From contig CAUYUJ010000658.1 of the NCBI GenBank assembly GCA_963575745.1, positions 336,001 through 400,000 on the forward strand: 64,000 nucleotides of DNA, given 5' to 3'. Made by a program: the position numbers and the translations under genes. This DNA comes from Prorocentrum cordatum. Lineage: Eukaryota > Sar > Dinophyceae > Prorocentrales > Prorocentraceae. A model generated the notes under the pieces. The model was not told where the DNA came from. It searched no databases and saw nothing but the letters and a program-made list of their open reading frames with translations. This document shows positions 22,380 through 33,104 of this stretch, one piece after another (within the stretch, counting starts at the first letter, position 1; every line of letters starts with the position of its first letter).

Positions 22380-24358
22380 TCAATCCAGGTCCTCGAACGG
22401 GTTGTAGTCCCCCGTCGGTGGCGTCGGAGGCCTCGGGTTCGATGGCGCCGAGCCTCCAGTCTGTCCCTCGCCGCCACGAGGCGAGCGGGACCTTCCTTTG
22501 CCACGGCCAGCGTAGTGCGCTGTTCTGTAGTGCTTGTCTTTATTTTTGGTCGCCTTCCCCTTCAGCGGGAAGCGATACTCATGTTCAGCCAGAGACAGGA
22601 CGTGCCACAGCTGCGACCACCAGACGTCGTTGGACAGCCACCAGATCCGATCCCTATGGACGTAGCATCCGACCTGCACGTCGATTGTGCAGCGCGGGTA
22701 GGAGACGAGCGGGTCGTAGCCAGCAGCGCCGCGGCCGACATCCATGGCTCCATCGCGCGCGCGCTGGGGCCTCGACCAATCCCGTGTGTCAGATACCACG
22801 AGTCTTCCTCTCTTGCCGAAACGGCTGCGCCGGTGGCAGAGCATGGGGATTCGGTAACTTCGTCGCCAGCCCGAGCGTCTGAGACGTCGGGTCTGCGCGG
22901 CGGAGGTGGCAGTTGCGGTCTCGCTTTCGCCGCATCCTGCGGTCGTCTCGGCCCCACCAAACCAGCTGGGCTGTCGCGGGGCTCATTGGCACTTCCGCTC
23001 TCACGAACATTCTGCTCTCGATCGCGAATGGACTTCAGCAAATTCCTAGCAGCTGTAGCTACTGGAATGCCAAATTTACCGCATGCAGTGCGGAACGGGC
23101 CTGCGTCCTTATCTCGGAGCTCCGTGTTGGCATCTACGTACCTGTTTTGAAACCAATAAATGGCCTCCTGCAACAGTGGGCCCTGGCGACGAATGTCGGT
23201 TCGTACCTGTCTACCTAAATTACGGGCCCACTCTTCGATGAGGTCGCCCGTCTGAACCGCAGCGCGGATGCGACCGTCGAGGGCATATGCATCCCAATTA
23301 GCATCATCTGTGCTCCCTCCCGCGGTACGAACTGTTCGCCCCGGGTAATCAACAAAATGTCTCTCTGAAATAAAGGAGCTCATGATCTCGCGAACGATGG
23401 CAACCACTCTGATAATGCGAAGACCAAGTTGCATGTGTTGTACAGGGGCCATCCAGTTCCCTTCAACTATGCTCCTCACGATAGGTGGGACTTCGCGTTC
23501 TGTTCCCCCTGACAGTCGCAACCTATTGGCGTCATTGATATTTGAGCGAACACTTGTGTATTGAATGACATATTGTGCCCTTATTACTCTAGCCTCAATC
23601 CCATGCAAAGATATGTTTATTGAACTGTCCTCGCAATGTTTATATGAGTATCCGTCGGGCTGATCACGGTTGATCGTCCCTTCAGTTATCAGCGTGGCCT
23701 TAGGCCCGCTGAGGGCTGTGACGTCAAGTGCGACTTGCAAGTCTGCGTCTGCCGTCGCGGCTTCGCCAGAGGCAGGTTGCAGCATCGGTGCTATGAGACG
23801 ATGGTCGCGACACTGATTTGTTCGCCTAGTGATAGAACGAGAGTCACGACTGGGTCTCGCCCCCAGGCTGCTTTCCCAGGCAACCGGTAGACGTCCGCGA
23901 GGGCTTTGCCCTGCGGCGTCTGCGGCATCGTCCTGCGGCACAGGCATCCACGGTGTTCCCATGGCTACCGCATTGGCTATCGTTTGAAGTGTCGGGACGA
24001 AAGTGTTTTGCCTGGTCATCGTGATCTGCCATCTCTCCCAACCGTTTATCGGTTCGTGGAGGTCGTCTCGCTGATCTGGCCAGTCGAAGGCTGCCAGAGC
24101 TGGGCAAGACATCGGGCGCGCATACTGGTCAATATCTGTCTTCCAAAGCATGGGCCACCATGTCTGAATTGGAGGAACTTGGGTCCTCGCTCTCGAAGCC
24201 GAGAATGCCAGCCATTCAATGAACCTCCGTTTCAAGGGCTCCAAATACTGGAAGAAAGGGCCATGTCGCGCCGGCGGCTGAGCCGCGGCGTTCTCTGGAA
24301 CCCAGGCAGGGAAGTTGCCTGGCTGGCTACTCCCAAAGATCTGACCAGCAGCGGCCAT
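22380..24358 (-). CDS. Unknown large protein, last frame of the minus-strand array
   Basis: The minus strand reads a 598-codon frame from 24358 that shifts near 22800 into a second frame ending at 22380 with a basic, Arg/Ser/Gly-rich tail (GRGKGRSRSPRGGEG) and NPFEDLD before the stop. The middle is a well-mixed, helix-rich sequence (AAVQTGDLIEEWARNLGRQV, then FQNRYVDANTELRDKDAG) typical of a folded protein, and a long beta-like segment contains DGYSYKHCEDSSINISLHG. I recognise no family or catalytic motif. Its start overlaps the previous frame by about 30 bases. A basic tail on an alpha-rich body would suit a nucleic-acid-binding or capsid-like protein, but this is only a guess. Confidence 0.5.
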
Positions 24359-26576
24359 CCGCGTGAATGCCCCACTCTGCCCACTTGCGCTCCTGCTGAT
24401 GCTTGCTGCTGGTAACTCTTATCACAATCGCGGAGGCTCGCTCTTGTCTTCTCGTACGCGTACCGATCCATTCAGCACGTGCAGTGGGAAGATTATCAAA
24501 GTCGTTCACATGAAATTCAATTCCAGCTGCCGCAAGGGATGTCGGAAAGATCTGTCTGGTCCACGTCTCGGCCATATAGTCGTGAGTGATTCTCTGTTTG
24601 AACTTGATTCGACAGTTGCAAAATGGACAGTGTCCAAAGCCCGGCCGCACCCAGTGAAATTGGCAGCACAAAAACCTACCGTCGTCCGGCCAGGGAACAG
24701 ACAGAACACGTTCTTGCGCCTCGGGCGACAACTGGGGCCTGCGATTTGGGACCAACGACAGCGTCTCATCAGTGTGAATCCAAGCGATCACTGATTCATT
24801 GTCGAAAGTCACTTCGTACGAGGCCCATTCGTGGTTGAAAACAACGGACCAGAACATCTGCTGTGTTCCAATATCCGCTGGGCTTCCAACTCTAACAAGA
24901 GTGACGGCCTTGTCAATATCAGTGAACCTCGGCACATCTCGAGACACGAGGGTCCCGCCCTGGCACATTCTATACGAGAAGCGAGTGAGCACTCGGCCAG
25001 CGAAAACAAGAATTAGCGGCCAGGAATCTCTATGGTTGGGGAGCTTGTCCCATAGATGGACTGTGTCCTCTGCGGGCCATGTCCCAACCGTTGGCGGCTC
25101 TCCTTCTTGTGCGTTATGACCCATAGACACAAAATGCCTTGGAGGGGGAGCCTCCCCACACCTCCGCTGGCTGAGCCACGGAGGGATACGCGTTGCATCG
25201 GGCATTGTTGGGCTCCTCTTGGTCGGAAGCAGCCTTAGCAGTTCGTAGTCTGCTTCAAGGCAAAGCCATGAATCTTTCTTCGGAAAGCGTACCCTTCCAT
25301 CTGTCGATCCCAGGAACGTCTGCATGTCTGTGACATGGAGAAGGGACCCGTGACTCCTGGCTTGGCCAGGGTCATATGGGACGTACATTTTTTCAATGGA
25401 CGCAACAAAAGTGGAACGCCCCTGGCATACGCGATAGAAGACAGGTATGGCAACGGCTCTCCTCACTTGTAGTTGCGAGGGGCACGCCTTGTAATTCTGC
25501 CACATGTCGTATATGCTCGTTCCACTGATGTTTTCACTATCTCCAAGGATTGCTCCCAAAACTTCCACTGTCTCTGGCTGCAACGCGGCTAAGCCGTGTG
25601 CTGCGAAAGCATACGACTGGTAACTGAATCCGTCCTCAGCAATCTGCTGTACTAGGTCCCCGAAATAGACCCAGCCACCCGATGATCTCGCATAGTCCGA
25701 GCAATGCCTCGCGGGATAAGCCGCGCACTTACCTATGTGCTCAGCGAACTTGTCAACTCGGCAGATCTGGGGTCTCCAAAACTCCATACTGCCTAAGGCA
25801 GCTGGATTGTTGCGATCATCCACCCCAACAACCAACGGTTTCAGGCACTTAAAAGACTTCGGAGTGAACCCTTCTGGGACATCATCGGAGTAAAACTCGG
25901 CTCGGAGAAATTCCTTTGCTTGGTTGAATGTGCCGTCATCTTGGTCGAGGTTACCCAGCAACGCGAAGATCGGGTCTTCAGCAAATTCTGCAATATACCT
26001 AAGCGTATTACCCGTCTGATTGCGTATGGCTTCAGTATGCGGCGGAACGGGACCAGTCATGTGGGCTTCGCGAACTTTCTGTCTCATTGCAGCAGGCGTG
26101 CGCTGAATGATCTGTCCGCGTTCTTCATTTGAAACGCAAAGCTGTCTGCCTCTAAACGAGACAGCATGCCCAACAGTAATCTCCCGATCTCCTTCCTGGG
26201 GATACATTGGCGTGGGCTGACACCGCCTTCTATCAGGAGCGGGTGGCAGACTCACTCTGCGAAAGAAGTTCTCAGATGCTGGGCCTGAACGGCAATGCTC
26301 TTCTTCCATGGTAAATGCGAATTCAGGATCCGCATCGCATGGAAAAGCTTTAACATCCGCAGGATCAGCGCCTGCTTCCAAGGACCCCAGGGTGCCTGCG
26401 GCATCCGGGTTCTGTTCTGCAGAGGGAATTTCTGCTGCCTGACCTCCGCTCGGAGCGGCTGCTGGCGCTAGCGCCATGGCAGCAGGTGCAGTTTCTTCCT
26501 CCGACGGCACAACAGCGGGGGAAAACTGCTCTTGAGGGTGCAACATGAGCACCCAAGTCCACCACCATCTCATCAT
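24327..26576 (-). CDS. Unknown large protein with Cys/His cluster
   Basis: About 749 codons. The first 80 residues are Ala/Pro/Glu-rich; the rest is well-mixed sequence. Visible features are a VYFGDLVQQIAEDGFSYQSY segment, then VPVFYRVCQ-like and HVTDMQTFLG segments, and near the C-terminus FGHCPFCNCRIKFKQRITHD, a CxxCxC plus His cluster that could bind zinc. No known family recognised. The previous frame (27615 to 26365) overlaps it by 212 bases, and the join QWKDDEMVVDLG into VLMLHPQEQF near 26540 suggests one protein interrupted by a frameshift. In-frame copies of Gly-Ser-Ala or Ala-Gln-Pro encoded by a palindromic 11-mer occur in neighbouring frames. Confidence 0.5.
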   Translation of the reverse strand: MMRWWWTWVLMLHPQEQFSPAVVPSEEETAPAAMALAPAAAPSGGQAAEIPSAEQNPDAAGTLGSLEAGADPADVKAFPCDADPEFAFTMEEEHCRSGPASENFFRRVSLPPAPDRRRCQPTPMYPQEGDREITVGHAVSFRGRQLCVSNEERGQIIQRTPAAMRQKVREAHMTGPVPPHTEAIRNQTGNTLRYIAEFAEDPIFALLGNLDQDDGTFNQAKEFLRAEFYSDDVPEGFTPKSFKCLKPLVVGVDDRNNPAALGSMEFWRPQICRVDKFAEHIGKCAAYPARHCSDYARSSGGWVYFGDLVQQIAEDGFSYQSYAFAAHGLAALQPETVEVLGAILGDSENISGTSIYDMWQNYKACPSQLQVRRAVAIPVFYRVCQGRSTFVASIEKMYVPYDPGQARSHGSLLHVTDMQTFLGSTDGRVRFPKKDSWLCLEADYELLRLLPTKRSPTMPDATRIPPWLSQRRCGEAPPPRHFVSMGHNAQEGEPPTVGTWPAEDTVHLWDKLPNHRDSWPLILVFAGRVLTRFSYRMCQGGTLVSRDVPRFTDIDKAVTLVRVGSPADIGTQQMFWSVVFNHEWASYEVTFDNESVIAWIHTDETLSLVPNRRPQLSPEAQERVLSVPWPDDGRFLCCQFHWVRPGFGHCPFCNCRIKFKQRITHDYMAETWTRQIFPTSLAAAGIEFHVNDFDNLPTARAEWIGTRTRRQERASAIVIRVTSSKHQQERKWAEWGIHADGRCWSDLWE

Positions 26577-28161
26577 CCTTCCATTGCTCCTGTTCCGCTC
26601 TGGCTGGGCCAGGCGGAGGAGGCGGAAGGTTCTCTGTCACGGCTGAGCCGGACGGAGGTGCAGGGGGGGTTGGAAGTCTACATCCACTCGCAACAGATTC
26701 GCCTTTGGCACGAGGCTTGGGCCCCTCACCCCTTTCAAGTATCATAGGAGTACGGACGAAATTTGGATCCACTTTAAGGATCCGCGCAGCAACAGCGACC
26801 GCAAACTTCAGACATGTACTTGAATAGTTGTCCGAGTCATGTCTGTCTTTTGCTTTGTACCTCATGTAAACATTTTTCGCGGCTTCGATATATTCTGCAG
26901 CCTCTATTCTCTGTTCTTCAAGATCGCCCGGTTCTCGCGACCAAGTTGCTCTAAGATCGCGACATCTGTAGAAGAAATCTTTCTCATTCCTCAATACCTT
27001 GCGTGCTCTCGGACGCGAGAACTGCAGCTTGGAGATCTCTTTGAGAATCATGAGAATAGTAGTTATCTCATCAGATTCCGCTAGTATCGGCGAATCTTCA
27101 GAAGAAACGCCCCCATCGAGCTGCGCCGGAGGGGTTGCCTCATGGGCGCCTGATGCGTCGTCGCCTCCGCGTCGGGTAGGAGCCACATCCTCGGCGGACG
27201 TCGCTTTTGCCTCGGCCGCCTTTGCACCCTCAACAGGGCTCTTCGCCTTAACGGGCTGGCCCCCCGCAGCGCTGCCTTTGGCATGCTGTGGGGCCCCCTG
27301 GTCTCTCACCCACGCAGGTGCGGCCTTGGCCAGAGGCTCTGCCTTCTGGCGACTTGGTTCCGCTGAGGGAGGACTAACAATATTTGGCCTGGTGGGTTGA
27401 ATCAAAGGAACCGGGGGGTCACGGAGACTCGGTTTCCAGGCTTCAGACTGACCGCTAGTCATGTCCTTGCCTCCCGGCTTTGCCGGTGGCTGTGTCCATG
27501 AAGATGCCACGGGGTTCTCGTCTCCCCTATCAATGCGAGGCACCTTAGCCGGCGGGGGATCCATCGAATACGCTTCTGGACTGAACTGTGGCGGAGGCGG
27601 AGCCTTCTTAAGCACCGTCTACTTCGCCTGTGGTACGCCTTCAAGCGATGCGGCGTTCGGCTTCATAGCCGGCGGCGGTGCCAATGCATAAAGTGGCGGC
27701 GGAGCCTTCTTCGAAGCTTCCTCTTTCGGCGCTTCCGCGGGCGACCCCTCCTTTGGAGGAGGAGGGGGCATCGGCACTTTCGTAGTTGCGTCGGCCTTAG
27801 GATTCGATGGCCGAGCCTCTGCCTGCGGGGGCGGAGGCTTGAACGCTCTCTCAGCGCTTGATGCAGCCTGCCCTAAAGCCGGGAAGTTCTCGGCCTCAAC
27901 CGAAAATTGAGTGCCGGACGGCTGAGCCGCCGGCACTTCTGGTTTTGCTTCCGCCGTTGTCTTCAATGCATTTGCTTATTCTGTCTTCTTTTCAACAAGC
28001 TTCACATATTCCTCCGAGGCCTCGTCTTTGTGCAATGGATGAATCTTAGTTAGCCTGACTCCCTTCTGTTGGAGCCATGGCCAAATATCATCGAAGGTCT
28101 CGTTGTCGAAGTATGGACTCATTCCCTTTTGCCAGTCAGTTGGTTCTAATGTGGAACCCAC
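26365..28161 (-). pseudogene. Pro/Ala/Lys-rich unknown protein with two in-frame stops
   Basis: One reading register on the minus strand carries three segments: about 28161-27976, 27966-27619 and 27615-26365. They are separated only by single stop codons at 27976-27978 and 27619-27621 (TAG), so they are one frame with two nonsense codons. The N-terminal segment has EPTDWQKGMSPYFDNETFDD and IWPWLQQKGVRLTKIHPLHK. The middle is Pro/Ala/Lys-rich and disordered. The later part has a mixed-sequence domain with SDEITTILMILKEISKLQFS and DFFYRCRDLRATWSREP. No family recognised. Stop suppression, decay or base errors would all explain the stops. Confidence 0.5.
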
Positions 28162-28872
28162 TCTCTCTGTGCCTCCCGGACTTTGTCCGTGGAATTTGTC
28201 CGATCGTTATCTCGGAATCTTTCGACTTCGAGATCCTGCTCCAGATTCCAGCCTTTCTGTCTGGCAACGTTTTGCAAATGCACGCAGGCTGGCGTAACGT
28301 GGAGCGCTGCCGGAGTCCAATGGTATAGTCTAAGCTCGCGCAATACGTATCCGACTGGATCGCTCACATATTGTGACGGCCTTCCTTTGATGACTGCTGG
28401 GTCTTTCGTGAAGAAAACAATCTCCCGCAGTAATCCATACACCGTCTCCAACTGTTTCCTCTGCAACGGAATACGTCGTGTGCGTTATAGGGGTATCCAC
28501 ACATGGAAAGGAGTACACCCCGATCTTGTGCGCCCTTACGTTACCTCCGTATTTGGGGTCAGAAGGAAGCAATTGGTGGCCCTCCAATACTGCATGAAGC
28601 GCAGTCACAGACGTGCCATGAGACTGTTTAGACCAGCCTGTGGATGGGTCTTGGACCTCCGCAAGCTTTTCGTCTTTCACGAAGAAGGGCAACGAGAGCT
28701 CAACACAATGGCCGATGCCCGCTCTATGGGTCCTCGCCGACAACTTGGCCCAATTCAGACGATCAGCAACAGTGGCTGCTGGGTCTGCTCTCGACTGGTC
28801 GGCTTTGATCCTAAAGAAGCGTGCCCAGTTCGGAATCACGTTGACTTCTGTAACAACTGAAAAGCTAACCAT
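28146..28872 (-). pseudogene. Protein with HGT motif, ADP-ribosyltransferase-like (tentative)
   Basis: The minus frame from 28872 reads HCVELSLPFFVKDEKLAEVQ, then DPSTGW, then HGTSVTALHAVLEGHQLLPS and HKIGVYSFP. It then shifts near 28460 to a frame with YGLLREIVFFTKDPAVIKGR followed by PSQYVSD and VLRELRLYHWTP. A His-Gly-Thr start, a helix, a G-V-Y-x-F strand and a later D-x-x-x-V-K-G/Q-W/Y-V segment is the layout seen in PARP-like ADP-ribosyltransferase folds, where the His binds NAD. I cannot see a clear catalytic Glu. Treat the family as a suggestion. It sits between the SGNH-like frame and the Pro-rich frame, overlapping the former by 37 bases. Confidence 0.35.
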
Positions 28873-30848
28873 GCCTCCCCTTGCGCGGTTCTCAGAACCG
28901 TCTTGTACTGTGGGCTATGAGGCGGATCATTCCCTTTTGCAACCGCTGCAGCACGGCCTTCTTCGCCTGGATAAACGTTCCCAGGCATCATGCCCCGATG
29001 GAGATTGCCGCTCTTGACCGTAAACGGTTGGGGAAAATCATGGTAGGCAATCTCTGGCCCTGTCGCACTTTTATAAGGCAATTTCTTCATCTTCTTATAT
29101 GGCAAACGATAGGGCCAATCGAGCTCCCATTCTCCGGGTCTACCTTCTTTCGGACGCTGCGGGAACTTGTGACCGCCGCTGAGCTTGGTTAATCTTCCCA
29201 CGGGGCATTTATTGCGAAGATACTCCTCCGCTGCTTCACCAGGCGTTTGAGGTTCTTGATAGCCCGTAGGCGGCGCCAAAGGGGGACTGCGGGGCGACTG
29301 AGCCGTCCGCATACTGGAATCACTGCCCGAAGCGGCTGAGCCACCGGGCGCAGCGACTCCACTGGAAGCGGCCGCGCCGCTCAGTGGCGCGGCGTGAACC
29401 GAGACGGCTATGCCGCCCGAGGCCGATCCACTCACCGAAACGGCTAAGCCGCTCAGGGCCTTGGCCGGCGCTGCCTTTTGCAGCTCGTGCAGTGCCATGC
29501 GCATATGTTCATAATTTTGCACACCTTCGTCCTCCGATCGTAGGCGTTGCCCCTTCGGGGGCATTCCCGGACAGAAAAGCTCTCCGCGCGGCAAGAAGTA
29601 CTTCTCATCTTTCCAAGGGAAACAGTCCTCATATGCCATTCCCTGCTTAAGAAAGTCCATCAAAGCCGCTGAGTAATATGAGTGGATAGCTCCACCTCCA
29701 GATCCATCTAAGATGGCTGGAAACTCTTCGTTACTCAAAGCTGTTGTAAATGGACGGGCATTGAGCAAAGACACGGGTACGTTGCCTACTGAGGGGGCCC
29801 AATTCTGCCAGTACATGACTAGCTCATTGATGGTCGCCTCCTGCTGGGCATACCCGTCAGCTCTTGTCGTCCTTGGTACGTTGCCACTCCGCACGGCTGA
29901 GCCGCCGGAGGGCTGGCAGAAGAATAACACGGCCAGTTTAGCGGTCTTGGTCATGTGCTCTGCCCATAATTGGCCCGCATTCGCGTTCACTATTTGCCCT
30001 CCTTTGTTCATTGTATACTCTTGGTGGGTCGAAGCAAAGTGGAAGATGTCTCCTGAGCGGTGCCGAAGCTGTCGGTAAAGGCTCACTCCGTCTAGGATCA
30101 CTATTATTGGGAAAAGCCCTATGGCTTTGTAGTGTTCGATCCGACGGTTCATTCTGGCCCTCACAAGAATGGCAACATCATCCCACATCGGGTTTATGCC
30201 AACTCCATCCGTCTGCCAGCATTTGTGGTCCCCACCAACATACATGATCTCTATCGCTCCGTCGGTAGCACGACTCATCGCGTCATCCACCAGCTCAACC
30301 GCTGCCTCTACTAATATTATGAGGCCCCCTGCGAAAGCTCATGGATTTTCCTGTCTTTTTGGCCCAGTGCCGACTCCGATCAATGCGCTGGTGTCATCTA
30401 CGATATCGCTGAAATTCCAAAAGGTGAAGCGTATCGGAGTGTGGATCCCTTTCTTAAAGTGTTCGTGTTTACTCCACTGGAAGTTTGAAGATGCCTCCCG
30501 AATAGCCGAGGCAAAAGCTCCACTGATGGCCTTCTGCGAGCTTCCAAATACATGATCTCGCAGGTTGTACTCGGAAAGAAGCCTAGGCTTAATCTCCCCG
30601 GGCCCATCCTTGAATACAGCTGTGGAGTCTGAAACAATATGAGCAGAGTAAGACCAACAAGGATATGTCCCATTATTCATCAGGCATAGCGGACGAAAAA
30701 AATCAGTAACTGGTTTCCCTGTGTCCGACATGGCCGCGAGGTCCTCACCTATGAGTGGGATCCATGAGTGTCCGTTCACTCTAGCGATTTGCGAGATGGC
30801 TTGGCACTTCTGAAGAAACGATAGTTTGACTGCCCAGGTCGACATCAT
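28836..30848 (-). pseudogene. SGNH/GDSL-hydrolase-like protein, frameshifted
   Basis: Two minus frames (30848-30339 and 30290-28836) join near 30340 to give one continuous protein. Block I reads AHIVSDSTAVF (Ser75 as candidate nucleophile), a Gly-containing segment follows (GSSQKAISGAF), block III is FTFWNFSDIVDD with Asn145, and block V is DIFH, a D-x-x-H motif at residues 81-84 of the second frame, followed by NKGGQIVNANAGQLWAEHM. This order is the SGNH hydrolase signature of small esterases and acetyl-hydrolases. The C-terminal third is a Ser/Ala/Gly-rich linker and then a folded tail with PYKKMKKLPYKSATGPEIAY. SGNH domains are known from ORF1 of CR1-type LINEs; here the neighbour is copia. 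Motif-based inference. Confidence 0.45.
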
Positions 30849-32575
30849 CGGTCAGTCATCCCAATATAAAGGTTAAGAACCTCATTCACCTTGACCTGCC
30901 ACTCGTGTGTAGGGGCCTTAGGATCGGTCGCAAAATTCCCCTGCGACCGAAAATAGTCAAGGACGTTCCAGGGACTTCGCCCAATATACGGCGGGCCACC
31001 CGGCTCAGCACCGGCCGCGGGTGGACCCGATTCGGGCGGTCCATCCCCTCCACCATCTCCTGAGGAGGGATGAGAGGGTGGACCATTTCCCGACGAAGAG
31101 CCACCTGGTCCAGGCGGAGCTCCACCGCCGCCGGCTGAGCCGGGGGATGAGCCACCACCTGTCCCACCGCCGGCTGGGCCGGGAGGGTCAGCCGGGTCTG
31201 AGGCTGGGTCGGCGGATGATCCGCCGGCAGCCTGCTGACCGACTCCAGGGTTGCCCAAAGAAGGCTGAGTGACAGCTAGGGCTACCTGATGGCTTGCCGG
31301 AGCGACTGAGTCGTTCGGTGCCTCCTCTGTCATCCGCGACCTCTTCGGTGGCGACTGCACTTTGGCCTCAGAATCGAGGCCGTGCTTGGCAAACCACGCG
31401 TCTAGGTTTTGCGGCCTCTTCCATGGGCGTTGCTCTTTGCGCCAATGTAACGCCTGCTGAGGGGAGGCATCAAAATAGTTCGTTCTTGCCGTAGCGGTGG
31501 AAGCCTCCTCGACAACATGCACTGGCGTGTGATACAAACCTTTGACCACAGGAAGGGCAAACATTGTCCCCCCACCGTCCTCGGTGGCTGTGCCACGGGG
31601 AGGCTTTCGGGGAGAAGGGCCCCAGATGTTCAACCACACCTCGGGGGATCCATCTGTCCAGTGGTCTATCGCTGGGACGCTCGCAAAATCTCCATAGAGA
31701 GTTTTGCACCGTACGACTGGGCCGACGGTGGGACCAATGGCCTCTCCTTTCTCGAGAGTTCGAACAGCACGACGTGCCTCCCCTGGCGGGTTCGTATACA
31801 ACTTACAGACCAACCTCGACTTTTCATCAGGGTACGTCTGGAAGAATGTACCCACGGAGATGTGGTCCAAACTAAGGGGAGCACAATCAAAACGGCACGT
31901 TGCCTTTCGTCCGAACGTTGTCCAGTGCACTATCCACGGATCGTGCGAGACCTGAGAATACAGACGTTGGAAAACCGTCTGCGATGTTGCGTCCAGGTCA
32001 GCCTTCAGCGCGGTCACGACTTGGTGGTTCCGCCTGTAAACTACATCATGCCTCCACATCGCGAAGCGCCAACTCCATCCTCGCTTGTGTCCAAACTTGA
32101 CGGTCCCGGTGTGATCCAAACTAGAACACTCTTTCTTTTTATCTGGAAAGCAACGGAATGTTGGTCTCTCTTGTCTGGAATCAATGTCTCCTGGACCGGA
32201 GGTGGCCGCTTTCTTGGCAGGCTGACTGTCCTGGATAGCTGTTTCGGCTGCCCTTTTGCGAGCAGCTATCTCTTCTCCGCGAATTTCTACACCAGCTTCC
32301 ATCTCGATGTCCTCATCCATCACGACATCGCTCGGGCTAAATGGTTTAGCCTCGTCCCCAGCCGGCTGAGTCGGCGGGAAAGCTTCCTCACTCGGCTGAG
32401 CCGGTGGGGTAGCCTTTTGAAATGTATCGGGAGGAGCGTTTTCTTTGGGCTCGGTCCCTGGATTTCCCGCCTCAAATGAGTCGGGAATGAGTTCGTCTAT
32501 GATATCGTCTGAGCAGATCGAGACAACATCCTCCCCCGACGGCTTAACCGCTGGGTCTCCCAACGGTCGACACAT
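30845..32575 (-). CDS. Unknown 576-residue protein of the minus-strand array
   Basis: A single uninterrupted frame whose stop overlaps the start region of the SGNH-like frame by four bases. Residues 1-140 are Pro/Glu/Ala-rich. Residues about 150-360 look folded: HTGTVKFGHKRGWSWRFAMW, then ALKADLDATSQTVFQRLYSQ and DPWIVHWTTFGRKATCRFDC, then VGTFFQTYPDEKSRLVCKLY. Residues 400-520 form a Gly/Ser/Pro-rich linker. The last 40 residues (RSPWNVLDYFRSQGNFATDP start) are again well-mixed. I recognise no domain. This is the longest intact frame of the array. Confidence 0.55.
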   Translation of the reverse strand: MCRPLGDPAVKPSGEDVVSICSDDIIDELIPDSFEAGNPGTEPKENAPPDTFQKATPPAQPSEEAFPPTQPAGDEAKPFSPSDVVMDEDIEMEAGVEIRGEEIAARKRAAETAIQDSQPAKKAATSGPGDIDSRQERPTFRCFPDKKKECSSLDHTGTVKFGHKRGWSWRFAMWRHDVVYRRNHQVVTALKADLDATSQTVFQRLYSQVSHDPWIVHWTTFGRKATCRFDCAPLSLDHISVGTFFQTYPDEKSRLVCKLYTNPPGEARRAVRTLEKGEAIGPTVGPVVRCKTLYGDFASVPAIDHWTDGSPEVWLNIWGPSPRKPPRGTATEDGGGTMFALPVVKGLYHTPVHVVEEASTATARTNYFDASPQQALHWRKEQRPWKRPQNLDAWFAKHGLDSEAKVQSPPKRSRMTEEAPNDSVAPASHQVALAVTQPSLGNPGVGQQAAGGSSADPASDPADPPGPAGGGTGGGSSPGSAGGGGAPPGPGGSSSGNGPPSHPSSGDGGGDGPPESGPPAAGAEPGGPPYIGRSPWNVLDYFRSQGNFATDPKAPTHEWQVKVNEVLNLYIGMTDR

Positions 32576-33104
32576 CGGTTTGGTCGATGCTCTCTCGGGC
32601 GCGCTGGGGCCGCGGCAGGCAAGGTTCGCGTAGTCACCACAAGGTGGCCACGCAATCCGAGGGGCCCACGCATCGCTCTATGGTTTCCGGCACGAAAATA
32701 ATGTGCTTCGTTCACATATTGCCAGGGGGAACCTCCCGTGAAGGGCATAGAGCCCCACCACGTAATGTGTTTTCCTTTGAACATTGTAATATCATTCAAA
32801 GCCAACCTAAGTCCCTCTTCAGACCTCATATCTTCCGTCTCAGTGCATCGAATCACTTTGCACGAGATGTCAACGAAGTTCTTCGGATTTCCTATCCTGC
32901 TCTGAGGCCCACAACAATATTATAAAAAGAGTCTTTCCCCGGTCCACTGCGCGGCCGGGGCGCAATCTTCTCGGATCCAGAACTCTGTGCATCCAGTCCA
33001 TCTGCTAGGGCAATAGTCACCATCGCTGGAATCGCCATTCGAGTTATGTTCAAATGGGTGATGCTATTTGATATCTTTGTCGCGCCAGTTATCTGCACGG
33101 TCAA
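32497..33104 (-). pseudogene. Decayed domain with SMPFTGGSPWQ motif
   Basis: Two overlapping minus frames. One (33104-32892) reads INGLTVQ-like TVQITGATKISNSITHLN and DSFYNIVVGLRAG then stops. The other (32856-32497) reads IRCTETEDMRSEEGLRLALN, then KHITWWGSMPFTGGSPWQYV. The strand-loop phrase with P-x-T-G-G-S-P-W-Q is similar in placement to the LPCALW phrase of the methyltransferase-like insert in copia element 1, with Phe where Cys is expected. I infer a related, degenerate methyltransferase-like segment. Confidence 0.35.

Noticed and set aside
22341-22380. LTR or inverted terminus for the 22.4-35.8 kb array
   Set aside because: I found no matching sequence at the other end.
31517-32479. 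320-codon plus-strand frame
   Set aside because: Antisense to the 576-residue minus-strand frame, which has the more protein-like composition.
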